Assembly (NCBI GenBank): GCA_947493955.1
Contig: CANLSQ010000001.1
Coordinates: forward strand, 248,001 to 312,000
DNA from: an uncultured Sphingomonadaceae bacterium
Lineage (GTDB): Bacteria > Pseudomonadota > Alphaproteobacteria > Sphingomonadales > Sphingomonadaceae
Direction of reading: 5' to 3'
DNA: 64,000 nt
Part shown: one piece after another, positions 18,080 to 26,908 of the stretch
Layout: every line of letters begins with the position of its first letter
How positions within the stretch are numbered: position 1 is the stretch's first letter
Notes under the pieces: model-generated
Told to the model about the DNA's origin: nothing
Seen by the model: only the letters and a program-made list of their open reading frames with translations
Databases searched by the model: none
Made by a program: the position numbers and the translations under genes

Positions 18080-18643
18080 ATGACAACTATCAACAAGAAG
18101 ATTCTGCCATTCTCCACCGAAGCATTTTTCCGCGGTGAATTCGTCAACGTTACGGAAGAACATGCGCAAGGGAAATGGGCCGTATTTTTCTTTTACCCTG
18201 CCGACTTCACGTTCGTGTGCCCGACCGAGCTTGAAGACCTTGCAGACCAATATGAAGAGCTGCAGCGCATGGGTGTAGAAGTCTATGCGGTTTCAACCGA
18301 TACTCATTTCAGCCACAAGGCATGGCATGCCAGTTCCGATGCTATTGGCAAGATCAATTTCTATATGCTCGGTGATCAGAACCACGAGATCAGCAACAAT
18401 TTCGGTGTCCTTCGTGAAGGCCAGGGGCTGTCCGATCGTGCGACCTTTGTTGTAGATCCTGACGGTATCGTCCAGGTAATGGAAATCACCTGCGAAGGTG
18501 TTGGTCGAAATGCATCAGAGCTGGTACGCAAGATCAAAGCTGCACAATATGTTCGTGCCAATCCCGGTGAGGTATGCCCAGCCAAGTGGGAGGAAGGCGA
18601 AAATACTCTCGCGCCTTCTATCGAACTGGTCGGCAAAATCTAA
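18080..18643 (+). CDS. ahpC: Alkyl hydroperoxide reductase peroxiredoxin subunit
   Basis: AhpC is a typical 2-Cys peroxiredoxin that reduces hydrogen peroxide, organic peroxides and peroxynitrite. The 187 residues include the peroxidatic Cys in FTFVCPTE (Cys47), the resolving Cys in GEVCPAKW (Cys166), and GGLG/YF-like C-terminal elements in degenerate form. An AAAGGT site precedes the ATG. It is followed by ahpF after 114 bp that hold a strong hairpin, a common way to make more AhpC than AhpF. Confidence 0.97.
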   Translation: MTTINKKILPFSTEAFFRGEFVNVTEEHAQGKWAVFFFYPADFTFVCPTELEDLADQYEELQRMGVEVYAVSTDTHFSHKAWHASSDAIGKINFYMLGDQNHEISNNFGVLREGQGLSDRATFVVDPDGIVQVMEITCEGVGRNASELVRKIKAAQYVRANPGEVCPAKWEEGENTLAPSIELVGKI

Positions 18644-18668
18644 AGACCTTAGATAACATGACCATTGA

Positions 18669-18697
18669 GTGGCGGCCTGCTGAACGCTGGCCGCCAC
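18669..18697 (+). terminator. Strong hairpin between ahpC and ahpF (attenuator or mRNA-stabilising stem)
   Basis: GTGGCGGCC (18669-18677) pairs perfectly with GGCCGCCAC (18689-18697) around an 11-nt loop. It is followed by AATTATCC rather than a U-run, so it is not a classic intrinsic terminator. Placed 25 bp after the ahpC stop and 60 bp before ahpF, it may block 3' decay of ahpC mRNA or attenuate read-through. Confidence 0.6.
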
Positions 18698-18757
18698 AAT
18701 TATCCGGCGATGATATTGATCGTCGGCAAGCCCATTCCCTCGAGTACAAGAGTAACC

Positions 18758-20320
18758 ATGGCCGTCCTTGATCAATCCACCACCGAGCAATTGAAATCCT
18801 ATCTGACGAACTTGCGGCGCCCGATCAGCCTTGTTGCAACGCTGGACGACGGGGACAAATCATCTGAAATGCGCGAATTGCTGGAAACCATCGCTTCGCT
18901 CTCCGACAAGGTTGAAGCCGGATTTGATGGTACAAGCAGCAGGTGTCCTTCTTTCATGATAACTGCCGATGAAGGTAAATCAGAGGTCGAGTTTGCCGGA
19001 CTGCCAGTTGGTCACGAATTCTCCTCACTGATATTGGCGTTGTTACATGTTGGCGGTCACCCGCCAAAGGAAGACGCGGAACTGTTGGACAGCGTCCGTG
19101 ATTTGGAGGGCAGTTTCCACTTCGAGACTTTCTTCTCGCTATCCTGCCAAAATTGCCCCGATGTGGTTCAGGCACTTAACATCATGGCGGCGCTTAACCC
19201 GAATATCAGCCACACTGCGATTGACGGTGCGCTTTTTCAGGATGAAGTCGAAAAACGTAAGGTTATGGCGGTTCCAACCACTTTGTTGAACGGAGAGCCA
19301 TTTGGAGCTGGGCGTATGGATCTGGCGCAAATCGTCTCAAAGCTCGACGGCGATGTTTCGGCCAAGGCCGCAGAAAAGCTCTCGGGCAAAGATCCGTTTG
19401 ATGTTCTTGTCATCGGTGGCGGTCCTGCTGGCTCTGCCGCGGCAATTTATACCGCACGTAAGGGCATTCGCACCGGCATCGTTTCCGAGCGATTTGGTGG
19501 CCAGCTTCTCGATACGCTTGGCATTGAAAATTTCATTTCAGTGCAACGTACGGAAGGTCCAAAACTTGCAGCGGAACTAGAACAGCATGTACGGGAATAT
19601 GACGTTGATATTATGGATACCCAAAGGGCGGTAAAGCTAGCGGCGCCGAATGGCGACGGATTACATAAACTGCATCTGGAAAGCGGTGCTGAGCTCAAGG
19701 CAAAGACCATCATCCTGTCCACCGGTGCGCGCTGGCGCCAGATTGGGGTGCCGGGAGAAGACGAATATCGCAATCGCGGTGTTGCTTATTGTCCGCATTG
19801 TGATGGCCCGTTGTATAAAGGCAAAGATGTCGCGGTTATCGGTGGCGGCAATAGCGGTGTCGAGGCGGCAATTGATCTGGCTGGAATTGTAAAGCATGTG
19901 ACTCTGATAGAGTTTGATAGTAACCTGCGTGCTGACGCCGTGCTGCAATCAAAGCTGGTCAGTCTGCCAAATGTCGATGTTTTGAAATCAACCCAGACGA
20001 CCGAGATTCTGGGCAATGGCGATAAAGTAACTGGTCTGCGTTATGCTGATCGTGACACCGGACAGAGCCATGACATTAATCTGGATGGCATCTTCGTGCA
20101 AATTGGACTGGTTCCCAATAGTGAGTGGCTGACTGATACGATTGCGCTAACGCAGCACGGCGAGATTGATGTGAATGAAAACGGTGCGACGAATCTACCG
20201 GGTGTTTTTGCAGCGGGTGACGCAACCATCGCGCCCTATAAGCAGATCGTTGTCGCGATGGGTGAGGGGTCCAAAGCAGGATTGTCGGCGTTCGATTATC
20301 TCATCCGATCAGGTAACTGA
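18758..20320 (+). CDS. ahpF: Alkyl hydroperoxide reductase flavoprotein subunit
   Basis: AhpF is the NADH-dependent FAD enzyme that recycles oxidised AhpC. From ATG 18758 it is 520 residues, matching the usual length. The N-terminal tandem thioredoxin-like domain has [10 protein letters not shown] (redox CQNC); the C-terminal thioredoxin-reductase part has an FAD site [14 protein letters not shown], redox-active CPHCDG, an NAD site [15 protein letters not shown] and the final [23 protein letters not shown]. The frame extends upstream to 18665 but that part overlaps the intergenic hairpin and is not family-like. Confidence 0.96.
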   Translation: MAVLDQSTTEQLKSYLTNLRRPISLVATLDDGDKSSEMRELLETIASLSDKVEAGFDGTSSRCPSFMITADEGKSEVEFAGLPVGHEFSSLILALLHVGGHPPKEDAELLDSVRDLEGSFHFETFFSLSCQNCPDVVQALNIMAALNPNISHTAIDGALFQDEVEKRKVMAVPTTLLNGEPFGAGRMDLAQIVSKLDGDVSAKAAEKLSGKDPFDVLVIGGGPAGSAAAIYTARKGIRTGIVSERFGGQLLDTLGIENFISVQRTEGPKLAAELEQHVREYDVDIMDTQRAVKLAAPNGDGLHKLHLESGAELKAKTIILSTGARWRQIGVPGEDEYRNRGVAYCPHCDGPLYKGKDVAVIGGGNSGVEAAIDLAGIVKHVTLIEFDSNLRADAVLQSKLVSLPNVDVLKSTQTTEILGNGDKVTGLRYADRDTGQSHDINLDGIFVQIGLVPNSEWLTDTIALTQHGEIDVNENGATNLPGVFAAGDATIAPYKQIVVAMGEGSKAGLSAFDYLIRSGN

Positions 20321-20331
20321 CACCGCGATTG

Positions 20332-20351
20332 TTTTGGCTCTGGGGCCAAAA
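20332..20351 (+). terminator. Possible ahpF terminator stem
   Basis: TTTTGGC (20332-20338) and GCCAAAA (20345-20351) form a 7-bp stem with a 6-nt loop 12 bp after the ahpF stop. The bases that follow are A-rich with only a short T-run, so termination strength is doubtful. Confidence 0.3.
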
Positions 20352-20654
20352 AAATCTTTCCAGTTCACCGGTTATAAAACGGTGAGATGGTTATGATTCA
20401 TATCTGAGCCAATCTGAACTCTCCGGCCGTCATCATGCCATTATGCCGCGACGGCTTCGCTTACTCTTGAACGCCTGCAATTCCGCAAATCTTTGTAACC
20501 ACCCTTTTGGAATCGGCTTCTACTGCTGACGGATGAATGGATTCCAAGCCTGCATAGCTACCCGGCTTTCGGATCGCACGAATGATTTCCGGGCGTCGCC
20601 ACATCTCCATCATTTTTAGTTTGACAGTTTTCAACGACCGGCCTTAAAGACGAA

Positions 20655-20669
20655 TGAGAATCATTTGCA
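20655..20669 (+). promoter_or_regulatory. Fur-box-like operator before the heme-type receptor
   Basis: TGAGAATCATTTGCA matches the 7-1-7 Fur consensus (TGATAAT-n-ATTATCA) at 12 of the 14 arm positions. It ends 28 bp before the receptor ATG, where a repressor would cover a promoter. It supports iron-repressed expression of the receptor and the gene that follows it. Confidence 0.65.
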
Positions 20670-20697
20670 TTAGCAATAAGAGTCGAGGGAGCTCTCT

Positions 20698-22986
20698 ATG
20701 AGAATACGTTCGCACTGGCATCGGCCAGGCCTGACATGCAGCATGCTTGCGCTATGCTTTTCACATGCTGCTCACGCCGCAGAGGATGCCGGAGATGCGT
20801 TCGATGATGAAAAGGGTATCACGGTTACAGCAACCCGTGCGCCTGTTGCCGTGGTGGATGCACCAGCCACGGTAACGGTTATTGATGCAGAGCGCCTCGC
20901 CGATGAATTGGCAACCGATGTCCGCGATATCGTCCGTTTTGAGCCCGGCATTTCGGTGCGCCGTGCTCCTGCTCGTTTTGGGGCGGCCCTGGGTTCAACC
21001 GGCCGAGCGGGGAATGAGGATTTCAACATTCGCGGCATTGGCGGTAACCGGGTACTCATTCAAGTGGATGGTATCCGTTCGCCTCAGGGTTTCAGCTTCG
21101 GTGCACAAAGCGTCGGTCGCGGCAATGCGACGGATGTTGGCCTTATCAAGTCAGTGGAAATCCTGCGCGGTCCGGCCTCAGCGCTCTATGGCAGCGATGG
21201 ATTGTCCGGTGTTGTGAGCTTCACAACATCTGACCCGATTGACTTTATTGCTGATGGCAAAGCCATCGGGGGCTTCGCACGCGCGCAATATAGTTCGGCG
21301 GACGAAGAGTTTTCCGAAACAGTCGCTATTGCCGGACAGACGGGAGATTTTTCTGCGATGCTGGCCTATTCGCGCCGTGATTTTAAGGAGCTTGATAATC
21401 AGGGTACGAACGATGTCGAGGGCTCTGCGAGGACAACGCCAAATCCACAAGATGGTGAATCCAACGCGTTTCTGGGCAAGCTTGTATGGAATGACGGCAA
21501 CCACCGTCTCCGATTGACCGGTGAGTATCTGGAGCGGGAGATTTCATCCAATGTCCTCTCCGGCTTGGGGCCAGTTTTCCTGTTTCCCGGACCGCCGAGC
21601 TGGATTGTGGATAGCCTGACTGCTGAAGATAGTACTGAGCGAGTGCGTGCATCGCTCGACTGGACCTATAATGCCGAGGATGAAGGTGCCGGATTTATCG
21701 ACTATGCCCATGTTGCTGCTTATTGGCAGGACGGTGAGGACGAGCAGTTTGCCGACGAAGACCGGACAGCGACAGGGGCAACGCCGCGCCCGGATCGGGA
21801 ACGATTGAATACCTTCAACAATCGCGTTTATGGGGTTGCTGCAGACTTCCGATCCAGCTTTACGACTGGTCCCATAAAGCACACGCTTACCTACGGCGGT
21901 GATTACAGCATTACCCGTCAAGATGGTTTGCGCGATGGCGTTGTTCCGCCTTTCGGTGAAGTTTTTCCATCACGCGCATTTCCTGTAACTGACTTTTCAT
22001 TGGGTGGTTTTTTCCTCGGTAACGCTATGGAATTTGGCGATGGTGCTTTCACGCTCTATCCCGCTCTGCGGTTTGATTTCTACGACCTCGATCCCAAAGA
22101 TGACCCTCTATTGCCCGGCTTTGTACCGACTGGACAAGACGGGTCGAAAGTTTCGCCGAAAATTGGCGCTGTCTGGAAATTGGGTAATGACGTACGTCTG
22201 TTCGGCAACTATGCCCGCGGTTTTCGTGCACCCACCCCCAGCCAGGTCAATAATTTCTTTGAAAATCTGGCCTTTGGTTACACATCGCTACCCAATCCTG
22301 ACCTTGATCCAGAAACGAGCGAGAGTTTTGAAGCTGGGGTTCGCTACAATGCAGATGGCATTAACCTCGGGCTGACAGCCTTTTCTGCCAACTATGATGA
22401 TTTTATCAGCCAAGAAGTAGTTTCGGGATCATTTAGACCAGGCGATCCGGCAGTGTTCCAGTTCGTCAACCTGAACAGCGTGGATGTTTATGGCATCGAG
22501 GCCCGCGCTTCTTATGAAGCCGAAAATGGTTTTCGTGCGCGATTTGCCATTGCTTTTGCAGATGGCACTGTGGAGGCGCCCGGCGCAACCGATGTGTCTT
22601 TATCGACCATTGATCCGCTCAATGCGATCCTCGGAGTAGGATATCGCGATCCGGCAAATCGTTTTGGCGGCGAAATGATCATATCATATAATGCGCGCAA
22701 GGAAGCTAACGAAACTATAGGGGTTCCTGGCTGTAACAATGCCTGTGTTCGTCCAGATGAATCTGCTATTGTCGATGCCACGGCATTTTACCGGATTAGC
22801 GAAAACTTCACGGTTCGGGCTGGTATATTCAACCTGTTGGATAAAAAATATTCGCTTTGGAGTGACGTTCGAGGATTGGGGCTCGTAACCGATCCTCTTG
22901 GAAATCCTACTCTGACGCCGGCTAATGCCGATGCTTTTACACAGCCTGGTCGTAATGTCAGCGTCTCGATCAGCGCCAGTTTTTAA
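20698..22986 (+). CDS. TonB-dependent receptor, heme/hemoglobin-receptor type
   Basis: A 762-residue outer-membrane receptor with a signal peptide ending HAAHAA, a TonB box-like KGITVTATR, a plug domain (ATVTVIDAERLADEL, EDFNIRGIGGNRVLIQVDG, VEILRGPASALYGSDGLSGVVSF) and a long barrel ending VSVSISASF. It carries FRAPTPSQ followed by NPDLDPETSESFEAGVRY, the FRAP/NPNL box region shared by heme receptors such as HemR/HmuR. A Fur-like box lies just upstream. The next gene encodes a DUF6607-like protein often found beside such receptors. Heme as substrate is likely but inferred. Confidence 0.85.
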   Translation: MRIRSHWHRPGLTCSMLALCFSHAAHAAEDAGDAFDDEKGITVTATRAPVAVVDAPATVTVIDAERLADELATDVRDIVRFEPGISVRRAPARFGAALGSTGRAGNEDFNIRGIGGNRVLIQVDGIRSPQGFSFGAQSVGRGNATDVGLIKSVEILRGPASALYGSDGLSGVVSFTTSDPIDFIADGKAIGGFARAQYSSADEEFSETVAIAGQTGDFSAMLAYSRRDFKELDNQGTNDVEGSARTTPNPQDGESNAFLGKLVWNDGNHRLRLTGEYLEREISSNVLSGLGPVFLFPGPPSWIVDSLTAEDSTERVRASLDWTYNAEDEGAGFIDYAHVAAYWQDGEDEQFADEDRTATGATPRPDRERLNTFNNRVYGVAADFRSSFTTGPIKHTLTYGGDYSITRQDGLRDGVVPPFGEVFPSRAFPVTDFSLGGFFLGNAMEFGDGAFTLYPALRFDFYDLDPKDDPLLPGFVPTGQDGSKVSPKIGAVWKLGNDVRLFGNYARGFRAPTPSQVNNFFENLAFGYTSLPNPDLDPETSESFEAGVRYNADGINLGLTAFSANYDDFISQEVVSGSFRPGDPAVFQFVNLNSVDVYGIEARASYEAENGFRARFAIAFADGTVEAPGATDVSLSTIDPLNAILGVGYRDPANRFGGEMIISYNARKEANETIGVPGCNNACVRPDESAIVDATAFYRISENFTVRAGIFNLLDKKYSLWSDVRGLGLVTDPLGNPTLTPANADAFTQPGRNVSVSISASF

Positions 22987-23057
22987 GGTGGTCAGGCGCA
23001 AACACAGATTACTTATGATGAACGCCCGAACATATCGTGGGCAAAGGAGAAGCAACC

Positions 23058-24056
23058 ATGAAATTTAGATATTATGCAGGCATTCTTGTCCTCGCTATCG
23101 CACCTGCACCGTTATGGGCGAACCCACCAGAGACTAATCAATCCGCTAGCGCACAGAAGGCAGCATTTGAGCAAGATAGGGCTGATATTCTTGCAATGGC
23201 CGGAAACTACAAAGTGCGTTTTGATATGCAGGAATCAACTGCTTGGCGGGCGGACTATGAACCTCGGGAACGCAAAATTTCCGGCGGCAATGAGGTAGTG
23301 CGGGTGATTGAAGATACCGGTACCAAAATCATTCTGCAGCATCTTCTGGTCGTCGATATGGGTGATGGCAAGGATTTCATCGTGAAGCATTGGCGTCAGG
23401 ACTGGGAATATGAGCCAGAGGATATTCTTGTATATTCTGATCGCCATAGCTGGTCACTACGATCTGTTCCTGCAGAACAACGCAAGGGACAATGGTCGCA
23501 AACCGTCTATCAGGTTGATGATAGTCCGCGCTATGCCGGGATCGGAACTTGGGAAACCGAGGCAGGCGTGCGGCGCTGGAGTTCCAACTGGACCTGGCGT
23601 CCGCTGGCGCGGCGTGATGCGGTCCGCGACCCCGTTTACGACCGTTATTATGCCATCAACCGACATTCTCCCATGCCCGGTGGCTGGATCCATTTTCAGG
23701 ACAATACCAAAATGGGCATGGTTGAAGGCAAACTCGCGCCCATCGTGCAGGAATATGTACTGAATACGTACACCAAGTTTGACGACTATAATGTCAAGGC
23801 AGCAGATGACTATTGGTCAAAGACCAAAGGCTATTGGGCTGAGGTTCGTGCCTCATGGGACAAGGCCTTTGCCTCTCATCGTGGTGTAACAGTGGAAGAA
23901 GAAGCGCAGACCGGTACAGTGATCAGCGGCGAATTGCTGTCTATGGGAACAAAAATCGCTGATGGTGAAATGGATGCAAAAGCGGCTACGCAGAAAGCCC
24001 GCACCCTGATTGCCGATGCAACTAAGCCGGGCGCTGTGCAAACTGCACAGAAGTAG
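23058..24056 (+). CDS. Secreted DUF6607-like protein, probable partner of the heme-type receptor
   Basis: The 332-residue product has a signal peptide (MKFRYYAGILVLAIAPAPLWA) and an unusually Trp/Tyr-rich mature part: AGNYKVRFDMQESTAW, KHWRQDWEYEPEDILVY, ETEAGVRRWSSNWTWRPLARRDAV, and RHSPMPGGWIHFQDNTKMG. I recognise it as resembling the DUF6607 family, whose members tend to sit beside TonB-dependent heme receptors; the biochemical function is not known to me. I chose ATG 23058 because AAGGAG lies 9-10 bases upstream and a signal peptide follows. The gene starts 71 bp after the receptor and is probably co-transcribed with it. Confidence 0.75.
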   Translation: MKFRYYAGILVLAIAPAPLWANPPETNQSASAQKAAFEQDRADILAMAGNYKVRFDMQESTAWRADYEPRERKISGGNEVVRVIEDTGTKIILQHLLVVDMGDGKDFIVKHWRQDWEYEPEDILVYSDRHSWSLRSVPAEQRKGQWSQTVYQVDDSPRYAGIGTWETEAGVRRWSSNWTWRPLARRDAVRDPVYDRYYAINRHSPMPGGWIHFQDNTKMGMVEGKLAPIVQEYVLNTYTKFDDYNVKAADDYWSKTKGYWAEVRASWDKAFASHRGVTVEEEAQTGTVISGELLSMGTKIADGEMDAKAATQKARTLIADATKPGAVQTAQK

Positions 24057-24066
24057 AAGGATGCTA

Positions 24067-24099
24067 TCACCCAATCTCGAAACTACCGACCTTGGGTGA
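24067..24099 (+). terminator. Inverted repeat after the DUF6607-like gene
   Basis: TCACCCAA (24067-24074) pairs with TTGGGTGA (24092-24099) around a 17-nt loop, 10 bp after the stop codon. No T-run follows at once, so it may be a weak or Rho-assisted terminator separating the receptor unit from the iron ABC transporter. Confidence 0.35.
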
Positions 24100-24102
24100 G
24101 AA

Positions 24103-24117
24103 AGATAATAATATGCA
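24103..24117 (+). promoter_or_regulatory. Weak Fur-box-like sequence before the ferric transporter
   Basis: AGATAATAATATGCA matches about 10 of 14 arm positions of the Fur 7-1-7 consensus, mainly in the left arm. It lies about 125 bp before the binding-protein gene. An iron transporter would be expected to be Fur-controlled, but this match alone is weak. Confidence 0.3.
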
Positions 24118-24241
24118 ATCTTACAATTTTTTTGCGTAGTAACTGGCTTATACTCTGTTAATGACATCTCGGATGGCGACTGAGCTTAGTTCACTACTGG
24201 ACCAGACTTGGTTTCAAATCTTATCTTACAAGGAGCAACTC

Positions 24242-25279
24242 ATGCGTTTTGGTATCTTCGGTCTCGTCTTAGCAATTCTGGGATTGTCGGCATGTAGCGA
24301 CGGCACGCCCGGCGGTGCTGGCGCTTCTGACGGAAAGATGCTGGTGGTCTTTTCCTCCCGCCACTATGATTCGGATTATGCGTTGTATGATGCCTTTGAA
24401 GAGGCAACCGGTGTGGAAGTGCGCACGATTGAAGCGGATGGCGACTTGCTCGTGGAACGCTTGAAAGCGGATGGCGAGCGCAGCCCGGCCGATGTCATTG
24501 TAACTGTTGATGCGGGCAGGCTCTGGCGGGCGGAACAGGAACAGCTATTTGCTCCGCTTTCGTCTGAAAAGCTGGACGCTGCGGTGCCAGTTGGGATGCG
24601 CCACCCCGATGGACTTTGGTATGGTCTGGCAAAACGCGCACGCGTGCTGGTCTATGCTCCGGACCGGGTCGATGAAGCAAAACTGACCGGTTATGAATCG
24701 CTCGCGGACCCTGCTTTCAAAGGTAAAGTTTGTGCGCGTTCGTCGGGCAACATCTACAATATCTCGCTGCTGGCAGCGCTAATTGACCGCTGGGGTGCAG
24801 AAAGAGCGCAGGATTGGGCGAGCAACGTGGCTGGTAACTTTGCGCGCGATCCTCTGGGCGGCGATACCGATCAGATCAAAGCTGTCGCGGCAGGTGAATG
24901 CGATATTGCATTGGTCAATCACTATTATTTTGCCCGGCTGATGAACGACGAAAAAGATAAGAATATTGTTGAAGATTTGGCGGTTTACTGGCCGAATGCT
25001 GACGCAGGCGTGCACGTCAACCTGTCTGGTGCTGGTGTTGCAAAAAATGCGCCCAATCCAGAGCTGGCCCGTCAGTTTATCGAATTTGCGATGACCGAAC
25101 AGCCACAACGTTTTTTCGCAGAATTGACCAACGAATATCCGGTGGTTCCATCTGTTGAATATAAGAATGCTGCGCTGGAAAAGCTCGGTGACTTTAAAGA
25201 GGATCCGATAGCATTATCCAAACTTGGTGAAAATCAGGCCGAGGCTCAGAAGCTCTTCGATAGGGCTGGCTGGCCTTGA
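24242..25279 (+). CDS. Ferric-iron ABC transporter substrate-binding lipoprotein (FutA/FbpA family)
   Basis: This periplasmic ferric-binding protein captures free Fe(3+) for import. The 345-residue product has a lipoprotein signal with lipobox LSAC (Cys19), then LVVFSSRHYDSDYALYDAFEEATG, typical of FutA-type proteins, LLVERLKADGERSPADVIVTVDAGRLWRAEQ, and a paired-tyrosine iron site in NHYYFARLMNDE. GFE-like lobes end at LFDRAGWP. The ATG at 24242 has AAGGAG nine bases upstream; the frame extends to 24161 without signal-peptide character. It heads a three-gene ABC operon with the permease and ATPase. Confidence 0.92.
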   Translation: MRFGIFGLVLAILGLSACSDGTPGGAGASDGKMLVVFSSRHYDSDYALYDAFEEATGVEVRTIEADGDLLVERLKADGERSPADVIVTVDAGRLWRAEQEQLFAPLSSEKLDAAVPVGMRHPDGLWYGLAKRARVLVYAPDRVDEAKLTGYESLADPAFKGKVCARSSGNIYNISLLAALIDRWGAERAQDWASNVAGNFARDPLGGDTDQIKAVAAGECDIALVNHYYFARLMNDEKDKNIVEDLAVYWPNADAGVHVNLSGAGVAKNAPNPELARQFIEFAMTEQPQRFFAELTNEYPVVPSVEYKNAALEKLGDFKEDPIALSKLGENQAEAQKLFDRAGWP

Positions 25280-25297
25280 TTTTAGCTCACGGATGAT

Positions 25298-26908
25298 ATG
25301 GGGCAATATATAGACAGAATTTGGCGTGGGATCAGTCCTACGCCAATAGGGGTATTCGCTGCCCTGATATGTACGCTTCCCGTCATCGCCCTTATCCCTT
25401 TGGGATTGTCTGGCGGTGGCACGCATATGGCACATCTGTTTGATACACAGCTTTCTACATATATCCGCAACTCGGCCGCTCTTCTCATCATTACTGTTTC
25501 AGGCACCCTGCTGTTGGGAGTGCCGACAGCCTGGCTCACGTCGCGGTACAGTTTTCGGGGCAGGCGATTATTTGTCGTTGCGCTGCCCCTTTCATTGGCA
25601 ATGCCAAGTTATGTTTCCGGCTATGCCTGGATGTCGATGACCGCTGTTGGTGGGCCGGTTCATGGTGTGACGGCTGGCTTCATACCCACTATCAGCGGGC
25701 TTTTCGGGGCCGGTTTTGTGTTCTCAATATCTTTCTATCCCTATGTTTATCTGCTTGCGCGGCAGGCTTTTGAGAATAGTGGTACCAGCAGTTTTGAGGC
25801 TGCGCGGACATTGGGGGCGAGCCCGTTGAAAGCCTTTTTCAAGGTCTCCCTGCCTCTCGCCCGCCCCGCGATCATGGCTGGAACGGCATTGGTCGCGATG
25901 GAAACCCTTGCTGATTATGGCACGGTCGATTTCCTGGGTACTCCAACCTTTACCGTCGGTATTTTGCGCTCTTGGATTTCTTTTGGCGATCCACAGGCTG
26001 CGGCCCGTCTGGCTCTGATCTTGTTGCTGGTGACACTAGTGATTTTCGGCGGTGAACGATTGGCCCGGCGCGGTACCCGCGTGGCGGAGGCTGGCGGCCG
26101 CAACAAACCTCAGCACCGCGTCCAACTGTCGCCACGCGTTGCGGTGATTGCAGTCTTGTCTTGTGCAGTGCCGGTATTTTTCGGCCTGATCGCGCCCGGC
26201 CTGCATCTCTTGTCGCTAGCGCTGGAGACTCAACCCGTCCGTTCTCCTGCTGATGCCTTTTGGGGCACTATAATGGTGGCGTCTCTATCCGCAGGCATTG
26301 CTGCTATTCTTGGTCTAGGAGCGGCCTACGCGGCGCGTACAGGCGGTTGGTTTGCAAATGCTTCGGTTCGTGCGGCCCACACGGGCTATGCTGTTCCTGG
26401 CGCGGTTGCAGCGCTTGGTGTCATCGCACTGCTCGCTGCGTCACAGAATTTGCTCGATACGGTTTCGGGATCGGCGGCACCGATGATTGCGGGCGGAGGG
26501 TTGGTTGCCTTGCTGTTCGCTTATCAGGCACGGTTTGCAGCGGCCGCTATCGGTCCGTGCGAAAGCGCATTGGTTCGTATCACGCCTTCAATGGATCAGG
26601 CGGCCCGCTCGCTGGGAGCCAGCCCATGGACGGTTATCGGCCGCATTCATTTTCCGCTGGCCTTCAGCGGTATTGCCACAGCGGCTTTGTTGGTGTTTGT
26701 GGAAGTAATGAAAGAGCTTCCTGCCACAATGATTTTGCGTCCGCTGGATTTTGAAACGCTGGCTGTCAGCGCGCACCATTATGCTTCGGACGAGCGATTG
26801 TCCCAGGCCGCTCTGCCATCGCTGATGCTTGTTGCTATCGGTCTGCCGATCATGATGACCGTCAGCTGGCTGGTATCGCGCCGCCAAACCGAAAGTGCCG
26901 GGACATGA
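25298..26908 (+). CDS. fbpB: Ferric-iron ABC transporter permease, fused double-domain (FbpB type)
   Basis: A 536-residue inner-membrane permease with two BPD_transp_1 domains in one chain, as in FbpB/SfuB. The two EAA loops, which dock the ATPase, are SSFEAARTLGASPLKAFFKVSLPLARPAI (about 167-195) and SMDQAARSLGASPWTVIGRIHFPLAFSGI (about 430-458). About twelve hydrophobic helices are visible. The gene begins 18 bp after the binding-protein stop, with only a weak ribosome-binding site, and overlaps the ATPase start by ATGA. Confidence 0.93.
   Translation: MGQYIDRIWRGISPTPIGVFAALICTLPVIALIPLGLSGGGTHMAHLFDTQLSTYIRNSAALLIITVSGTLLLGVPTAWLTSRYSFRGRRLFVVALPLSLAMPSYVSGYAWMSMTAVGGPVHGVTAGFIPTISGLFGAGFVFSISFYPYVYLLARQAFENSGTSSFEAARTLGASPLKAFFKVSLPLARPAIMAGTALVAMETLADYGTVDFLGTPTFTVGILRSWISFGDPQAAARLALILLLVTLVIFGGERLARRGTRVAEAGGRNKPQHRVQLSPRVAVIAVLSCAVPVFFGLIAPGLHLLSLALETQPVRSPADAFWGTIMVASLSAGIAAILGLGAAYAARTGGWFANASVRAAHTGYAVPGAVAALGVIALLAASQNLLDTVSGSAAPMIAGGGLVALLFAYQARFAAAAIGPCESALVRITPSMDQAARSLGASPWTVIGRIHFPLAFSGIATAALLVFVEVMKELPATMILRPLDFETLAVSAHHYASDERLSQAALPSLMLVAIGLPIMMTVSWLVSRRQTESAGT

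Larger units (their letters stand above)
20321..20697 (+). other. Intergenic region between ahpF and the heme-type receptor
   Basis: This 377-bp stretch has no gene that I can support. It contains the weak stem at 20332-20351, a second imperfect stem with CACCG/CGGTG arms near 20367-20385, and the Fur-box-like sequence next to the receptor start. The middle part has no recognisable structure. Confidence 0.7.
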
